Assembly (NCBI GenBank): GCA_021442155.1
Contig: CM038222.1
Span: 20,284,923 to 20,348,922 of the forward strand
DNA length: 64,000 nucleotides
Direction of reading: 5' to 3'
Source of the DNA: Cymbidium sinense
Lineage: Eukaryota; Streptophyta; Magnoliopsida; Asparagales; Orchidaceae
A program made the translations under genes and the position numbers. The notes under the pieces are model-generated. The model was not told the DNA's origin and searched no databases. It saw nothing but the letters and a program-made list of their open reading frames with translations. This document shows positions 24,801 to 36,345 of this stretch, piece by piece; within the stretch, counting starts at the first letter, position 1, and each line of letters opens with the position of its first letter.

Positions 24801-25806
24801 CAAATAAAAAATTAAACTAAACTAAAAAATAAAAAACCTAAATAAAATAAAAACTAAAATAAAAATAAAAAGAAAAATAAAATAAACCTAAAATAAAATA
24901 AAATAAAAACTAACTAAAAACCTAAAGCTAAAAAATAAACCTAAAACTAAATAAAAAATAAAACATAAACCCTAAACTAAAAAGAAAAAAACTAAACTTA
25001 AAATAAAAATAAAATAAACAAAATAAATTAAAGCTAAACCTAAACTAAAATAAACAAAACTAAAATAAATAAAACTTAAAGTTAAACATAAAATAAACAA
25101 AACATAAACCTAAACCTAATCTAAATATAAATAAAATAGACTAAAAATAAACCTAAACCAAAACTATAAGATAAAACCTAAAAATAAACCTAAAATAAAA
25201 ATCCAAAACCTAAACATAAAAATTAAATTAAAAGCCTAAACCTAAAAATAAAAAATAAAACCTAAACCTAAAAAATATTATAAAAATAAAACTCAATTGA
25301 AAAATAAACTTAAACATAAAAGATAAACTAAAATAAAAAACCTAAACACAAATAAATAAACATAAAATAAATAAAGTAACCTAATAAAAATAAAAAATAA
25401 ACCTAAAGATAAATAAAAAATAAAATAAACTCAAATAAATAAATAAATAAACTAAACAAACTAAATAAACATAAACCTACCAATTTACTTAATTTAAGAA
25501 AAAAAAACCATAAACCCTAAATCCTAAACCCCAAACCCTAAACCCTAAACCCTAAAATTAACCCTAAACCCTAAGCCCTAAACCTACAAACCTAAACATA
25601 CAACCCTAAATCCTAAAACCCTAAACTCTAAACCCTAAACCCAAAACCCTAAACCCTAAAACCCTAAACCTTAAACCTTATCCCCAAACCCTAAAACCCT
25701 AAACCATAAACCCTAAACCCTAAACCCTAAACCCTAAAACCTACAAACTAAACCCTAAACCCTAAACTAGCCCTAAACACTAAACCCTAAACTAACCCTA
25801 AACCCT
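21806..25806 (+). repeat. Telomere-like satellite segment 3 with ~1-kb composite units
   Basis: CCCTAAA blocks lie at 21,806-22,050, 22,780-23,045, 23,870-24,075, 24,556-24,640 and 25,500-25,806. A/T-rich bodies span 22,050-22,769, 23,045-23,865, 24,076-24,555 (cut short) and 24,640-25,495. The full bodies open with the CTAAACTAAATA(A/G)AACCTA-like phrase and close with the motif at 22,748-22,769, 23,844-23,865 and 25,473-25,495. The most regular heptamer runs are around 22,840-22,980. No coding potential is seen. Confidence 0.94.
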
Positions 25807-26293
25807 ATGAATGGGAAGCATCTTGATGGACAACATCACTGTCAACTAGGCTCAGTCTAGATCTGGCGGTAGAGGCAAAGGCAGAGGCAATGGTTATCTC
25901 AGTGGTGGTGGGGGATCTCGAGGTGCTGGTGGATATGAAGGTGGTGGTTGGAGCAATGGTGGTTATGGAGGTCAAAGGAGCGATGGAGGTTAGAGTCATG
26001 GTGGTGGCGGAGGGAGAGATCGGGGATATGATGGTCGATCCCACTACTCGAGAGGTGGGGATGGTTCTGATGGGAATAAGAGAAACTACAGAATAACCAA
26101 TCTGATCTGCTACTTATGGAATTGTTCCTTTACTGTAGAGACAGTTCTACTTATCTAGGGATTTTGATTTGCTCTTTGGCTGGTCATTTTTTATCTATGT
26201 TATCGCTTGTGTCTTAGAAAACTTGGGGTGCTACTTGTTTGATGAAATCAAAAAGAAGAAATATTGAAATTGAATTTGTTTTCTACTAAAAAA
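25807..26293 (+). pseudogene. GRP 3' cassette 2 (best preserved)
   Basis: It begins MNGKHLDG, shifts frame once, and then reads nearly in one frame to the end: DNITVN, a stop, AQSRSGGRGKGRGNGYLSGG, GYEGGGWSNGGYGG, SDGG, a stop, SHGGGGGRDRGYDGRSHYSR, GGDGSDGNKRN. This is the end of an RRM followed by the complete Gly-rich domain with GGYGG, RDRGY and SHYSRGG blocks typical of plant GRPs. Two in-frame stops and one frameshift disable it. The 3' UTR carries GTGTCTTAGAAAACTTGG and GAAATCAAAAAGAAGAAATA. It ends in A6 before CCTTAAACCC. It follows a long CCCTAAA block. Confidence 0.9.
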
Positions 26294-27202
26294 CCTTAAA
26301 CCCTAAACTAAAACTTAAACTCTAACCCTAAAACCTAAACCCTAAACCCTAAACCCTAAGTCCTAAAACCTTAAACCCTAAAACTTAAACCCTAAACTAA
26401 CCCTAAACTCTAAACCCTAAACCCTAAACCTAAAAAGCTAAAAACCTAAACCTAAACTAAATAAAACCTTAAATTAAAATAAATAAATAAACCTAAACCA
26501 AAATAAAATAAGAAATAAAGTAAAATAAAAACATAAACTAAAACCTAAACCTAAACCTAAACCAAAAAAAAAAATAAAATAAAAAATAAAAATAAAACTA
26601 AAAGCTAAACCTAAACCTAAACCGAAAAAGAAAATAAAATAAAAAATTAAAATTAAAATAAAATAAAATAAACAAAAACCTAAACTAAACTATAAAAAAA
26701 ACCTAAATAAATAAACTCTTAACCAAAAATAAAAATAAAATAAACCTAAAATAAACTCAAATAAAAACTAAATAAAAACATAAACCTAAAAATAAAACCT
26801 AAACCCTAAACTAAAAAAAAAACTAAACCAAAAAATAAAATAAACTAAAGAAAATAAATTAAACCTAAACTAAAACTAAAATAAATAAAACCTAAACCTA
26901 AATAAACTAAACCTAAACCTAAACCTAAACTAAACATAAACCCTAAAAGTAACCCTAAACCCTAAACCCTAATCCCTAAACCTACAACCCTAAACCCTAA
27001 ATACTAAACCCTAAAACTCTAAACCCTAAACCATAAACCCCAAACCCTAAAATCCTAAACCATAAACCCTAAACCCTAAACTCTAAACCCTAAATCCTAC
27101 AACTCTAAACCTTAAAACCAAAACCCTAAACCCTAAACCCTAAACTCTAAAGTAACCATAAACCCTAAACTAACACTAAACCCTAAACTTACCCAAAACC
27201 AT
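26294..27202 (+). repeat. Telomere-like satellite segment 4
   Basis: A CCCTAAA block (26,294-26,440) is followed by the first part of an A/T-rich body (26,440-26,935, opening phrase present, no closing motif) and a CCCTAAA block (26,935-27,202). It separates GRP cassettes 2 and 3 by only 0.9 kb, so this unit seems deleted relative to its neighbours. Confidence 0.93.
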
Positions 27203-27689
27203 AAGAATGGGCAGAACCTTAATAGCAGAAACATCACCGTCAACTAAACTTAGTCTAGATCTGGCTGTGGATGGGAAGGCGGAGGTGGTGGTTATCGTAG
27301 TGGTGGTAGGGGATCTGGAGGTGTTGTTAGATATGGAAGTGGTGGCAAAGTAGTGGTGGTTATGGAGGTGGGAGAAGCGATGGAGGTTTGATCCATGGTG
27401 GTGACAGAGGGAGAAATCAAGGATATGATGGCTGATCCCGCTACTTAAGAGGCGAGGGTGGTTCTGATGGGAACTTGAGAAACTGAAGAATGGCCAATCC
27501 GATCTGTTGCTTATGGAACTGTCTTTATAGTAGCAATGATTCTACTTATCTAGGGTTTTTAATTTGCTCTATGGGTGCTCATTTTGTATCTATGTCATCG
27601 TTTGTGTCTTAGTAAACTTGGTGTCCTACTTGGTTGACAAAATCAAAAAGAACAAATGCTGAATCTAAATTTGTTCTATGTTAAAAAAA
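27203..27689 (+). pseudogene. GRP 3' cassette 3
   Basis: It starts AAGAATGGGCAGAACCTTAA, the MNGQNL position with ATG changed to AAG. SRNITVN-like sequence, a stop and SLDL/SRSG-like residues follow. The Gly-rich part is readable in pieces (GGGGYRSGGRGSGG, GGYGGGRSDGG, GYDG, and SDGNLRN before the normal stop). The 3' UTR runs to A7 at 27,683-27,689. Length equals cassette 2 (487 bp). Confidence 0.87.
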
Positions 27690-27872
27690 CCTTAAACCCA
27701 AAACCCTAAACCTAAAATTGATACCCTAAATCCTAAACCCTAAAAACCCTAAACCCTAAACACTAAACCATAAACCTTAAACCCTAAAACCTACAACCCA
27801 ACTTTAAACCCTAAACCCCAAACCCTAAACCTTAAACCATAAACCCTAAACTAACCAAAAACCCTAAACCTT
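27690..27872 (+). repeat. CCCTAAA block before the gypsy insertion
   Basis: This short run of CCCTAAA variants ends abruptly at about 27,872, where the unrelated AT-rich element sequence begins (TGAATACAGATGTC). Confidence 0.92.
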
Positions 27873-28132
27873 GAATACAGATGTCATTAGGAGTAGATAT
27901 AAAGAATGACCTAATCCTAACATAGTTATGGTAGTTAAAGAAAATGTCTCTAAGAGACTTTCCCTTCACTATTAGAGATTTGAACCCTAAATTATATTAT
28001 AATACCATATATTATAGTATAATGTAGCATCATATATTTGAGCATGTAGTGATGTGTTTTTGGATGTTATAAGATGTTTTAAAATGTTTTAGTATATTAT
28101 GGTATCGTGCCCTATAGTCTATATTAATATAA

Positions 28133-29430
28133 ATCATAAAAATATTGATTTAATAAATCAGATGGTGAAATTTATTAAATTTGAATTGGGAATTAGGTTA
28201 TAGTACCAAAGGTGTGATACACCACTTATAGTATAAAAATATTGATTTAATAAATATTATTTGTTGTAGCATAGTACAACATCATATATCATAATATACT
28301 GTTCTATGCATTTTAAATTAATTTTGTATTTTACTATCATGCAATAGAGCTTACACTAGCATTATTTATAGAAATGTTGATTTAGACTATAAAATGGTGG
28401 AATTTGGCCAAATTCATAATAGGTAGAGCATGGCATCATAATATATTATTTCAAATTAAAATATGTAAGTGATATGACTTAAATATATAGTTTTTTATTA
28501 TTTAGACTAATTTTTTGATTTTTTATCTTAAACAATCCCTTGTGATGTTATATGCAATTCAATATAATATAATATGTTGCAGTGTATTATAATATAGGAT
28601 GCCATAACTTAGTGTAGCATCATGCATTATAACATACTATTATGTATTACTACTTATTATTTAGCATATTTTAGTTTGTTATAGTATGATGTAGTAGAGT
28701 TGGTATAATTCATAAAATAATTTATTTATAGAGATAATGGGATTTGGCCAAATTTAAGGTAAGCTTTAGGGAACATCATTAGCGTGTGATATGGTGTGTC
28801 ATTTATTCTAAAGAATGGAATTTTGCATCCAAAATAAATGTTCATTTTTCAATCAAATTTTATAAATTTTTTTCTTAAAGTGATTCATTTTAAGGTGTAA
28901 TGTAAGATAATATATTATATGAAAGTATATTAAAATATAATGTACATAACAATATAACTTCACATATATATGAATTTGGGGGTGTGTTATTAAATGTTAT
29001 TGTACATTTTAGTATGTTTTACTTTTCTTATAATACATTGGGTCAAAACTCACAAAAATGTTAATTTGAAGGTTGAGATGGAAGAATTTGGCCAAATACA
29101 AGGAACACACCAAGAAGCAACACCAGAATTATTCTATTTTGTACCATTTCTAATAGAAAAATAACAATTTTACATCCAAAATGAACATTATTCATATTTT
29201 GAAAAAAATTTGTTATTTGTTCCTTTTAAGTGATTATAATGAGGTGTAATGTTAGATAATATAGTATATTATAGCAAATTATAATATAACATTATATATT
29301 ATTATATAATATAGTGTGTTAATTCACACTATATTATGTTTAGCAAGAAATTGTATAGTTAGTTTGAGCTTGCACCATCGCAAATCATAAAATGTTGATT
29401 ACAATGTTAAGAAAATGTAATTTGAACGAA
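28133..29430. repeat. Five tandem ~340-bp repeats in LTR copy B
   Basis: A recurring core (CATAAAAATGTTGATT..., about 20-25 bases, then ATGG(A)ATTTGGCCAAAT) occurs at 28,133-28,175, 28,362-28,414, 28,708-28,752, 29,051-29,097 and 29,385-29,430, with spacings of 229, 346, 343 and 334 bp. Other shared parts are TAAGTGATT...AAGGTGTAATGTTAGATAAT near 28,880 and 29,228. Copies are strongly diverged. Confidence 0.75.
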
Positions 29431-30054
29431 TACATTATTAGGCTTTTGGTTGAAGTATTAATGGTGTGCATAAAAGAAGAAAAAAGATTTGATGAGAATT
29501 ACATGTCAAGGACATGGAGGGAGATCTGCTAGGGGATCACACATGCATTGGACATGACATGTGAGGGGTTTATGTCAATGGCATTGAAGAAGACAATCTG
29601 CTGGAGATAAGGTTTGAATTTGATTTGATTACATGATTAGTGTCAAGAAAATCTGTAGGGCTTAAGAATTTATAAACCACCAAGAATTCAGATCGAATTG
29701 ACTTTAATTTATTTTGTTTTAATTGATGTGGATTTATTTAGTCCTGCTAGATCCATTGAGTTTGAGGATGTATATGAACCTTCCATATGGAAGCAGTGTC
29801 CGAAGCTATCCATTGGGATTTGAGTTTGATTTCAGTTTTTTGGGGATGTATCTGGGATAAGAGTTTGGTTGGATTTCTTTTATTTAGACTCTGGGAATTG
29901 GTTTAATCCACTAGGGAGGTTGTTTTTGAATTTGTTTGTTTGTTTATATTTATGATTTGGGGCTCCACTAGGACAAGGGTATTTAACTCCACTAGAAAAA
30001 TTAGATTGGGTTTAATTTCATCCGAGTTCATCATGTAGATGTACCATGGAATCG

Positions 30055-30700
30055 AAGGGCTATATCCTTTGACCTACCTTAGTTTACAAATCCAAAGGGA
30101 TAGTCTACTGGCTATAGGTTGAGCTAGCCAACCTAAGGGGTTTCCTTTCATTGTGTAATGGCTATGCTAGGAAGAAGTAGTCTACTTACATTTCTAAAGT
30201 GAGGAACAACTAATGAGGTGACCTATTGGATGCACAATATAACTCAAGGGGAGATTATAGAGAATGGGGACTTATGCTAACTCAAAAGTAGTTAGGATTA
30301 AATTTATCTTAATTTCATGTGATTTGATATGGTTTGTTTGGTTTAGTTTGATTTCAAATTGATGGAATATCTGCTGAAGATCTAAGCTTGGTCAAATTTC
30401 ATAGATTTAATTTTTTGGTCATGTCAGTGTGTGATGGACCCACTAAGAAGGGGCTATATCAAACTTATCCTATCTCAGATTTACAAATCCAAAGGGATAG
30501 CCTATTGGCCTTGGGGTAGAGCTAGCCAACCTAAGGGGTTGCATTTCAGTGTGCAACATCTATGCTAGGAAGAAGGCATAGCAGACTTACATTTTCTAAA
30601 GTAGGGAACAACTGATGGGGTGACCTATTGGTAGCACAATAAATCGAACCTGACTTAAGGGGCTACTATTGAGTGAATGCTACTAGGAACTTATATCAAC
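30055..30700. repeat. Pair of ~250-bp direct repeats, ~390 bp apart
   Basis: Shared blocks are TTTACAAATCCAAAGGGATA, GAGCTAGCCAACCTAAGGGG, TATGCTAGGAAGAAG and GGTGACCTATTGG. The first copy is about 30,055-30,300 and the second about 30,440-30,700. Both end with CTTATATCAACTCA-like sequence. Confidence 0.85.
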
Positions 30701-33066
30701 TCAAGAGTAGTCATGTGATTCTGATATGGAGTTTTGCAACCTAAGCCAATTCCCTTGAAACTAATGATTCATGCCAAATCAAAATCAATATTTGAATATG
30801 ACATGACCTTTAATTAAGTCAAACCAAACCCAATCTCTTGACCATGTTGACCTAAAAGACCAAATTGGGTCAAATCAAAATATAAACCAAATTGATTGCA
30901 ACAAGCTCATTCCAAATTGATTATTGAAGTTGACCAAAGCCTGATTGGACCCAATTGAATTGAATTATTTAGCCCAAATTGACCTAAAGGTCCAAGTTGG
31001 ACTAAATCAAACCAAATCCAAATTAATTGAAACCAAAGTCAATCAATCATTCAATTGGTCAACTTAACCCAAACCAAACCAAGTAATTTGGTCAAATTGG
31101 TCAACAACCCATTTGACCCAAATGAATTCAAATGAGCCAAAATCAAATCTAAGCTAAACTAAACCAAACCATTTGAACCAAAACATCCCCAAATGATCAA
31201 ATGAACCTAACAACACTTGATTTGACCCAATTTGACCAATTGGTCAACTTGATCAACCTAACCCAATTTGACCTAAATGAGTCAAATTGAGCCAAACATA
31301 AATAACAATCAACTTCAATTAACTTGAAATTTAGGCTAACCCACTTCATTTCAAATCGCCCAAATTAAATCCAATGCCAAATGATCATTCTATCATTGGG
31401 TCAAACACAAGAGACAAATCACCCATGTTAACGCCATTTCATTTTACTCTCCACTCAATGGTCCACCTAGGCATTTAGGACACTACCCAACTCACCCAAG
31501 GTGGTTGGTCATGACCCATGGGAGGTGAAATCACCTCATGCTTAACATTGGAGCATTTGAAACCCATAAGACACCCTTGATTCATCCTCAGCCCACCTCC
31601 CACCAACCTCCACCTCCCAACCCCTAGATGGACAAACCACTAGAAGCCAAACTCGATCCCACCATCTAATCAAGATGAAGGGAGGTATACACCCCCTCAT
31701 TTCCACTCAAATACATACAAAAATAATTCTTGAGAGGCCTAGCTACCCAAGACAACCATCTAGAGCCATTCCCTAAGCTCCCAAGCTCCCAAGCTTGTTC
31801 CTCGATCAAAAAATGCCATTCCCATCCATCACAAAATAGGACACTCCCATTTCTGACATAACTTCCCTATTTCTCTAGGAAACTCAAATTAACTTTGCAC
31901 CTTCCCTAGGCCTCGTAGAGCAAGCACGAATCACCTCCCAAGCTTCGCAAGCACCAGAGGTGGGACTTCGATCAAAGCCGAGCTCCAAATCATTGGTTCA
32001 TGGCCTTTGAGTGAATGTCGAGGAATTGATCCAATTGCTACTCAACAAGGCTTCATCTCCACTAGATGGAGCTTCCTCACCGGAGCAGCCTTGAGCTGGT
32101 GAGGTATGCATCCAAAATAAAATTAATTAAGATTTAACTAATTAATTAAATCACTTAATCAAATTGAAATCATAATCACATCAGAACTTAATTAATTAAA
32201 TCATGGCATAGATCTTTAGGTTTTTAATAACATTATGGTTAGTCCACATGTATGGGAAAATCATAAGAGTAATTAATTAAGTCCTTTAATCTAATTAATT
32301 ATTAATCATGAGCCAATTACTTTAGACCCCTTTTTTTTCTTAGGATCATTGCAAGTTTATTTTCCATGGATATCATGTTGGTCATAATTATTTAATTAAT
32401 TACTTTAAGGTGACATAGGTAAGGGTAATTAATTCATCTAATTAAGGGTTCAACTTAATTAACCCATAATATCAACTTAATTACATTTCCTTAAATTAAA
32501 TCAAATCACTAATGTGGGAATGGGTTTAACACAATAAGTGATGATTTCTCTTCTCCTCTTTAAATCAAATCAAATCCAAAACTTAATTGATAAAGAATCT
32601 TAGGTTTGCTTTAAAGAATCTTAATAGCTTTTATTGTCCTTAAGAACTAGTTTGGTTGAATGAATCACATGCTTATATTTGATTATCCTCTTTCCAATCA
32701 TGTTAAATTTGGTATGTCTTCTGAATTCATGTATCCATCTTTTCAAAATCAAGTAAAATAAAATGGATTTCCTTTATGTATTTTGCATGTGTTGATTTAA
32801 TTTAATATATGTGTTTTATCACTATTAAATCCAAATGTATTTTTCAAAATCTTATAAATGAATAATAATATGTGTTATGATGCTAGTTATAAATACATAA
32901 GAAATGCATGTGCTTATATTTTAAGTGTATGAATGTTGAGTTCTCTTCCTATTTATGTGTTGATTTATATAAGATTTAATGGTAATGGTTATATAGTCTA
33001 AACATCCGGGGAACACGAGGCTTTAGCTAGCAAGCAGTCATTGATTCACTCCTTCCTTGGTTTGTT

Positions 33067-33117
33067 ACCAAAAAAAGAAGAAATGTTAAATCTAAATTTA
33101 TTCATTATTAAAATTAA
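33067..33117 (+). pseudogene. GRP cassette remnant (3' UTR tail only)
   Basis: Immediately after the broken end of LTR copy B the sequence reads AAAAAAGAAGAAATGTTAAA, then TCTAAATTTATTCATTATTAAAA. This matches the last ~45 bp of the other GRP cassettes (AAAAAGAAGAAATGTTGAAT...TTTATTCTCTGTTAAAA). The rest of the cassette is gone. It is followed by CCCTAAA satellite as in every other cassette. Confidence 0.8.
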
Positions 33118-36100
33118 TTTTTAAAAAATTTAAAAAAACCAAAAACCCTAAACCATAAACTAAAACCAAAACCCTAAACCAAAAACCCAAACCCTAAACC
33201 CTAAACCTAAACCCTAAAAACCCAAAACCTATAACCCTAAACCTTAAACCCTAAAACCTAAAACCCTAAACCCTAAACCCTAAACCCCAAACCTTAAACC
33301 CTAAACCATAAACCATACACCCTCAACCCTAAACCCTAAAAACTTAAATGAAATAAAACCTAAAAATAAAATAAATAAATAAAAACATAAACATAAATAA
33401 AATAACAAAATAAAATAAATAAAAACCTAAACTAAAACCTAAACCTAAACCTAAACCTAAACCTAAAGTTAAACCTAAAAAAATAAAAATATAAAAAATA
33501 AAAACTAAACTAAAATAAAATAAATAAAAACCTAAACTAAATTAAAAAATAAAATAAACCTAAAAAGAAAAAGCCTAAATATAATAAAAACTAAACATAA
33601 AATAAAAATAAAATAAACATAAAATAAAATAAAATATAAGCTAAATAAAAACTTAAACCTAAAAAATAAACCTAAAAATAGATAAAAAAAATAAAACCTA
33701 AATCCTAAACTAAAAAAAAAAAAACTTAAACCTAAAATAAAATAAAAATAAACCTAAAATAAACTAAACTAAAATAAAGAAAACCAAAACCTAAAACTAA
33801 AATAAACTAACCTTAACCCTAAACTAAATAAAATAAAATAAACTAAATTAAACCTAAACCAAAATAAATAAATAAACTTAAACCTAAAATTAAAAAATAA
33901 AACCTAAGCTTAGACCAAAAAATAAAAATAAAACTAAACAAACAATTAAGGATAAACCTAAACATAAACCTAAAAAATATATTAAAATAAAAAACGTAAA
34001 CTAAAATAAATAAACCTAAAATAAATAAATTAAACTAAATAAAAATGACCAAAATCAAAATAAAAATAACATAAACTAAAGTAAATAAAAAATAAACTAA
34101 ATAAATTAAATAAACCTAAACCTATCTGTTTACTTAATTTAAAAATAAAAATCCTAAACCATAAAGCCTAAATCCTAAACCCTAAAAAGTAATCCTACAT
34201 CCCAATAAACCTTTAAACCCTAAACCCTAAACCTTAAATCCTAATGCAAACCCTAAACCTAAACTAAACCAATAAACCCTAAATTAAACCCTCTAACCCT
34301 AAATCCTAAACCCTAAACCCTAAACCTTAAAGCCTAAACACTAAATACTAAATCATAAACCATAAACCCTAAACCCTAAAATAGTAAACCCTAAAACCCT
34401 AAACCCTAAACTCCAAACCCTAAAAACCTAAACTAAATTAAACCTCAAAATAAAATAACTAAAAAAACCTAAACCTAAATAAAATTAAAATATATAATAA
34501 AATAAAAGAGTAAACTAAAACCTAAACCTAAACTTGAAAATAAAATAAAATAACTAAAATAAAATAAACAAAAACTTAAGCTAAACGAAAAAAATAAAAT
34601 GAACCTAAGTATAAAAAACCTAAACAAAGTAAAAGCTAAATGTAAAATAAAAATAAATTAAACCTAAAATAAAATAAAATAAAAACCTAAACATAAAAAG
34701 TAAACTTAAAATAAAAGTTAAAAATAAAAAAAAACCTAAACCTAAAATAAAAAAAAAATAAAAAAAATAAACTTAAATCTAAACTAAAATATATGAAACC
34801 AAAATAAATAAAACCTAAACCTAATAAATAAAAAATAAAATAAATTAAAATAAAAAAAAAAAAACCTAAAATAAAATAAAAGCCATAAACTTAAACCTTA
34901 AAAAGTAAAATAAAACCTAAACCTAAATCTAAAATAAAAATAAACTTAAACCTTAAAATAAAATAAAATAAAACCAAAAAAAATAAACCTAAACCTAAAC
35001 ATAAACCTAAACCTAAAAAATAAACTAAAATAAAAAACCTAAACTAAAATAAATAAACTTAAACTAAATAAACTTAAACCTACCGGTTTACTTAATTTTA
35101 AAAAAGAAACCATAAACCCTGAACACTAAAACCTAAATCCTAAACCATAAACCTACAACCCTAAACCCTAAACACTAAAAAAACCTAAATGCTAATCCTA
35201 AACCCTAAACCCTAAAAGTATAAACCCTAAAACCCTAAACCCTAAAGCCTAAACCCTAAAACCTAAACCCTAAACACAAAATGATAAACCCTAAACCCTA
35301 AAAACTAAATGCTAAAACTAACTCTAAACCTTAAACATACAACCCTAAACCCTAAACCCTAAACCCTATATCCTAAACCCTAAAACCCTAAACCCTAAAC
35401 CCTAAACCCTAAACCCTAAACCCAAGCCCTAAACCCCAAGCCCTAAACCCTTAACCAAAGACCTTAAACCCTAAACCATAAACCATAAACCTTAAACACT
35501 GAAAACCTAAAACCTAAACCTAAACTAAATAAAGCCTAAAAATAAAATAAATAAATAAAACCTAAACCTAAATAAAATAAAATAAAAACCCAAACAAAAA
35601 CCTAATCCTAAACCAAAACTTAAACCTAAAAAAAGAAAATAAAAATTAAAAAGTAAATTAAAATAAAATAAATAAAAACCTAAACTAAACTAAAAATTAA
35701 AATAAACTTAAAAATAAAAAACCTAAATTAAATAAAACCTAAACATAAAATAAAAAAAAATAAACCTAAAATAAAATAATATAAAAACTAAATGAAAACC
35801 TAAACCTAAACAATAAACATAAAAATAAAACCTAATCCCTAAACTAAAAAAAAACTTAAACCTAAAATAAAAATAAAATTAACCTAAACCTTGAATAAAA
35901 TGAACTAAACTAAAATAAGTAAAACCTAAACCTAAACCTAAGATAAAATAAACCTAAACATAAACCTAAACTAAATAAAATAAATTGTACAAAAAATAAA
36001 CCTAAACCTAAACTAAAAAATGAAACCTAAAAATAAACAAAAAGTAAAAACCTAAAATTTAAACCCAGAAAATAAAATAAAAAACTAAAACCTAAACCCA

Positions 36101-36345
36101 AAAAATAAAATAAAAACCTAAACCTAAACCAAAAATAAAAAATATATAATCAAATCTAAAAATAAAACTAAACTAAAAAAATAAACATAAACCTAAACCT
36201 AAACCTAAAACCTAAACAAAATTATAATAAATACAAAATAAAAAACTAAACTAAATAAAAATAAAAAATAAACCTAAATAAAAATATAAAATAAACTGAA
36301 TAAACTAAATAAACATAAACCTACCACTTTACTTAATTTTTTTAA
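33118..36345 (+). repeat. Telomere-like satellite segment 5, regular units
   Basis: Three consecutive complete units lie here. CCCTAAA blocks are at 33,130-33,335, 34,150-34,420 and 35,105-35,505. A/T-rich bodies are 33,336-34,140, 34,420-35,100 and 35,505-36,340. Each body opens with a (C)TAAA(A)TAAAACCTAAAAATA-like phrase and closes with the motif (34,119-34,140; 35,078-35,099, a perfect copy; 36,318-36,340). The unit length is about 0.95-1.1 kb. This is the clearest stretch for defining the repeat. Confidence 0.95.

Larger units (their letters stand above)
27873..33066. mobile_element. Gypsy LTR-like copy B (probable truncated solo LTR)
   Basis: About 5.2 kb of non-coding DNA interrupts the satellite. 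Its right third (31,414-33,066) matches 1-2,640 of copy A, with a 0.9-kb internal deletion (nothing equivalent to about 745-1,650). The left part contains five ~340-bp tandem repeats (28,133-29,430), a duplicated segment (30,055-30,300 and 30,440-30,700) and a stretch full of TTTGACC/CCAAATTG words (30,780-31,410). I see no gag, pol or integrase. It may be a solo LTR of a long-LTR gypsy element. The right edge is cut inside the first 250-bp repeat unit and joins GRP 3' UTR sequence. Orientation was not determined. Confidence 0.6.

Noticed and set aside
25805..26044. Thr/Ser/Ile-rich frame on the minus strand across GRP cassette 2 (and 56,571-56,765 across cassette 8)
   Set aside because: It is the reverse image of Gly codons (GGT/GGA read as ACC/TCC). 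The plus strand carries the recognisable protein.
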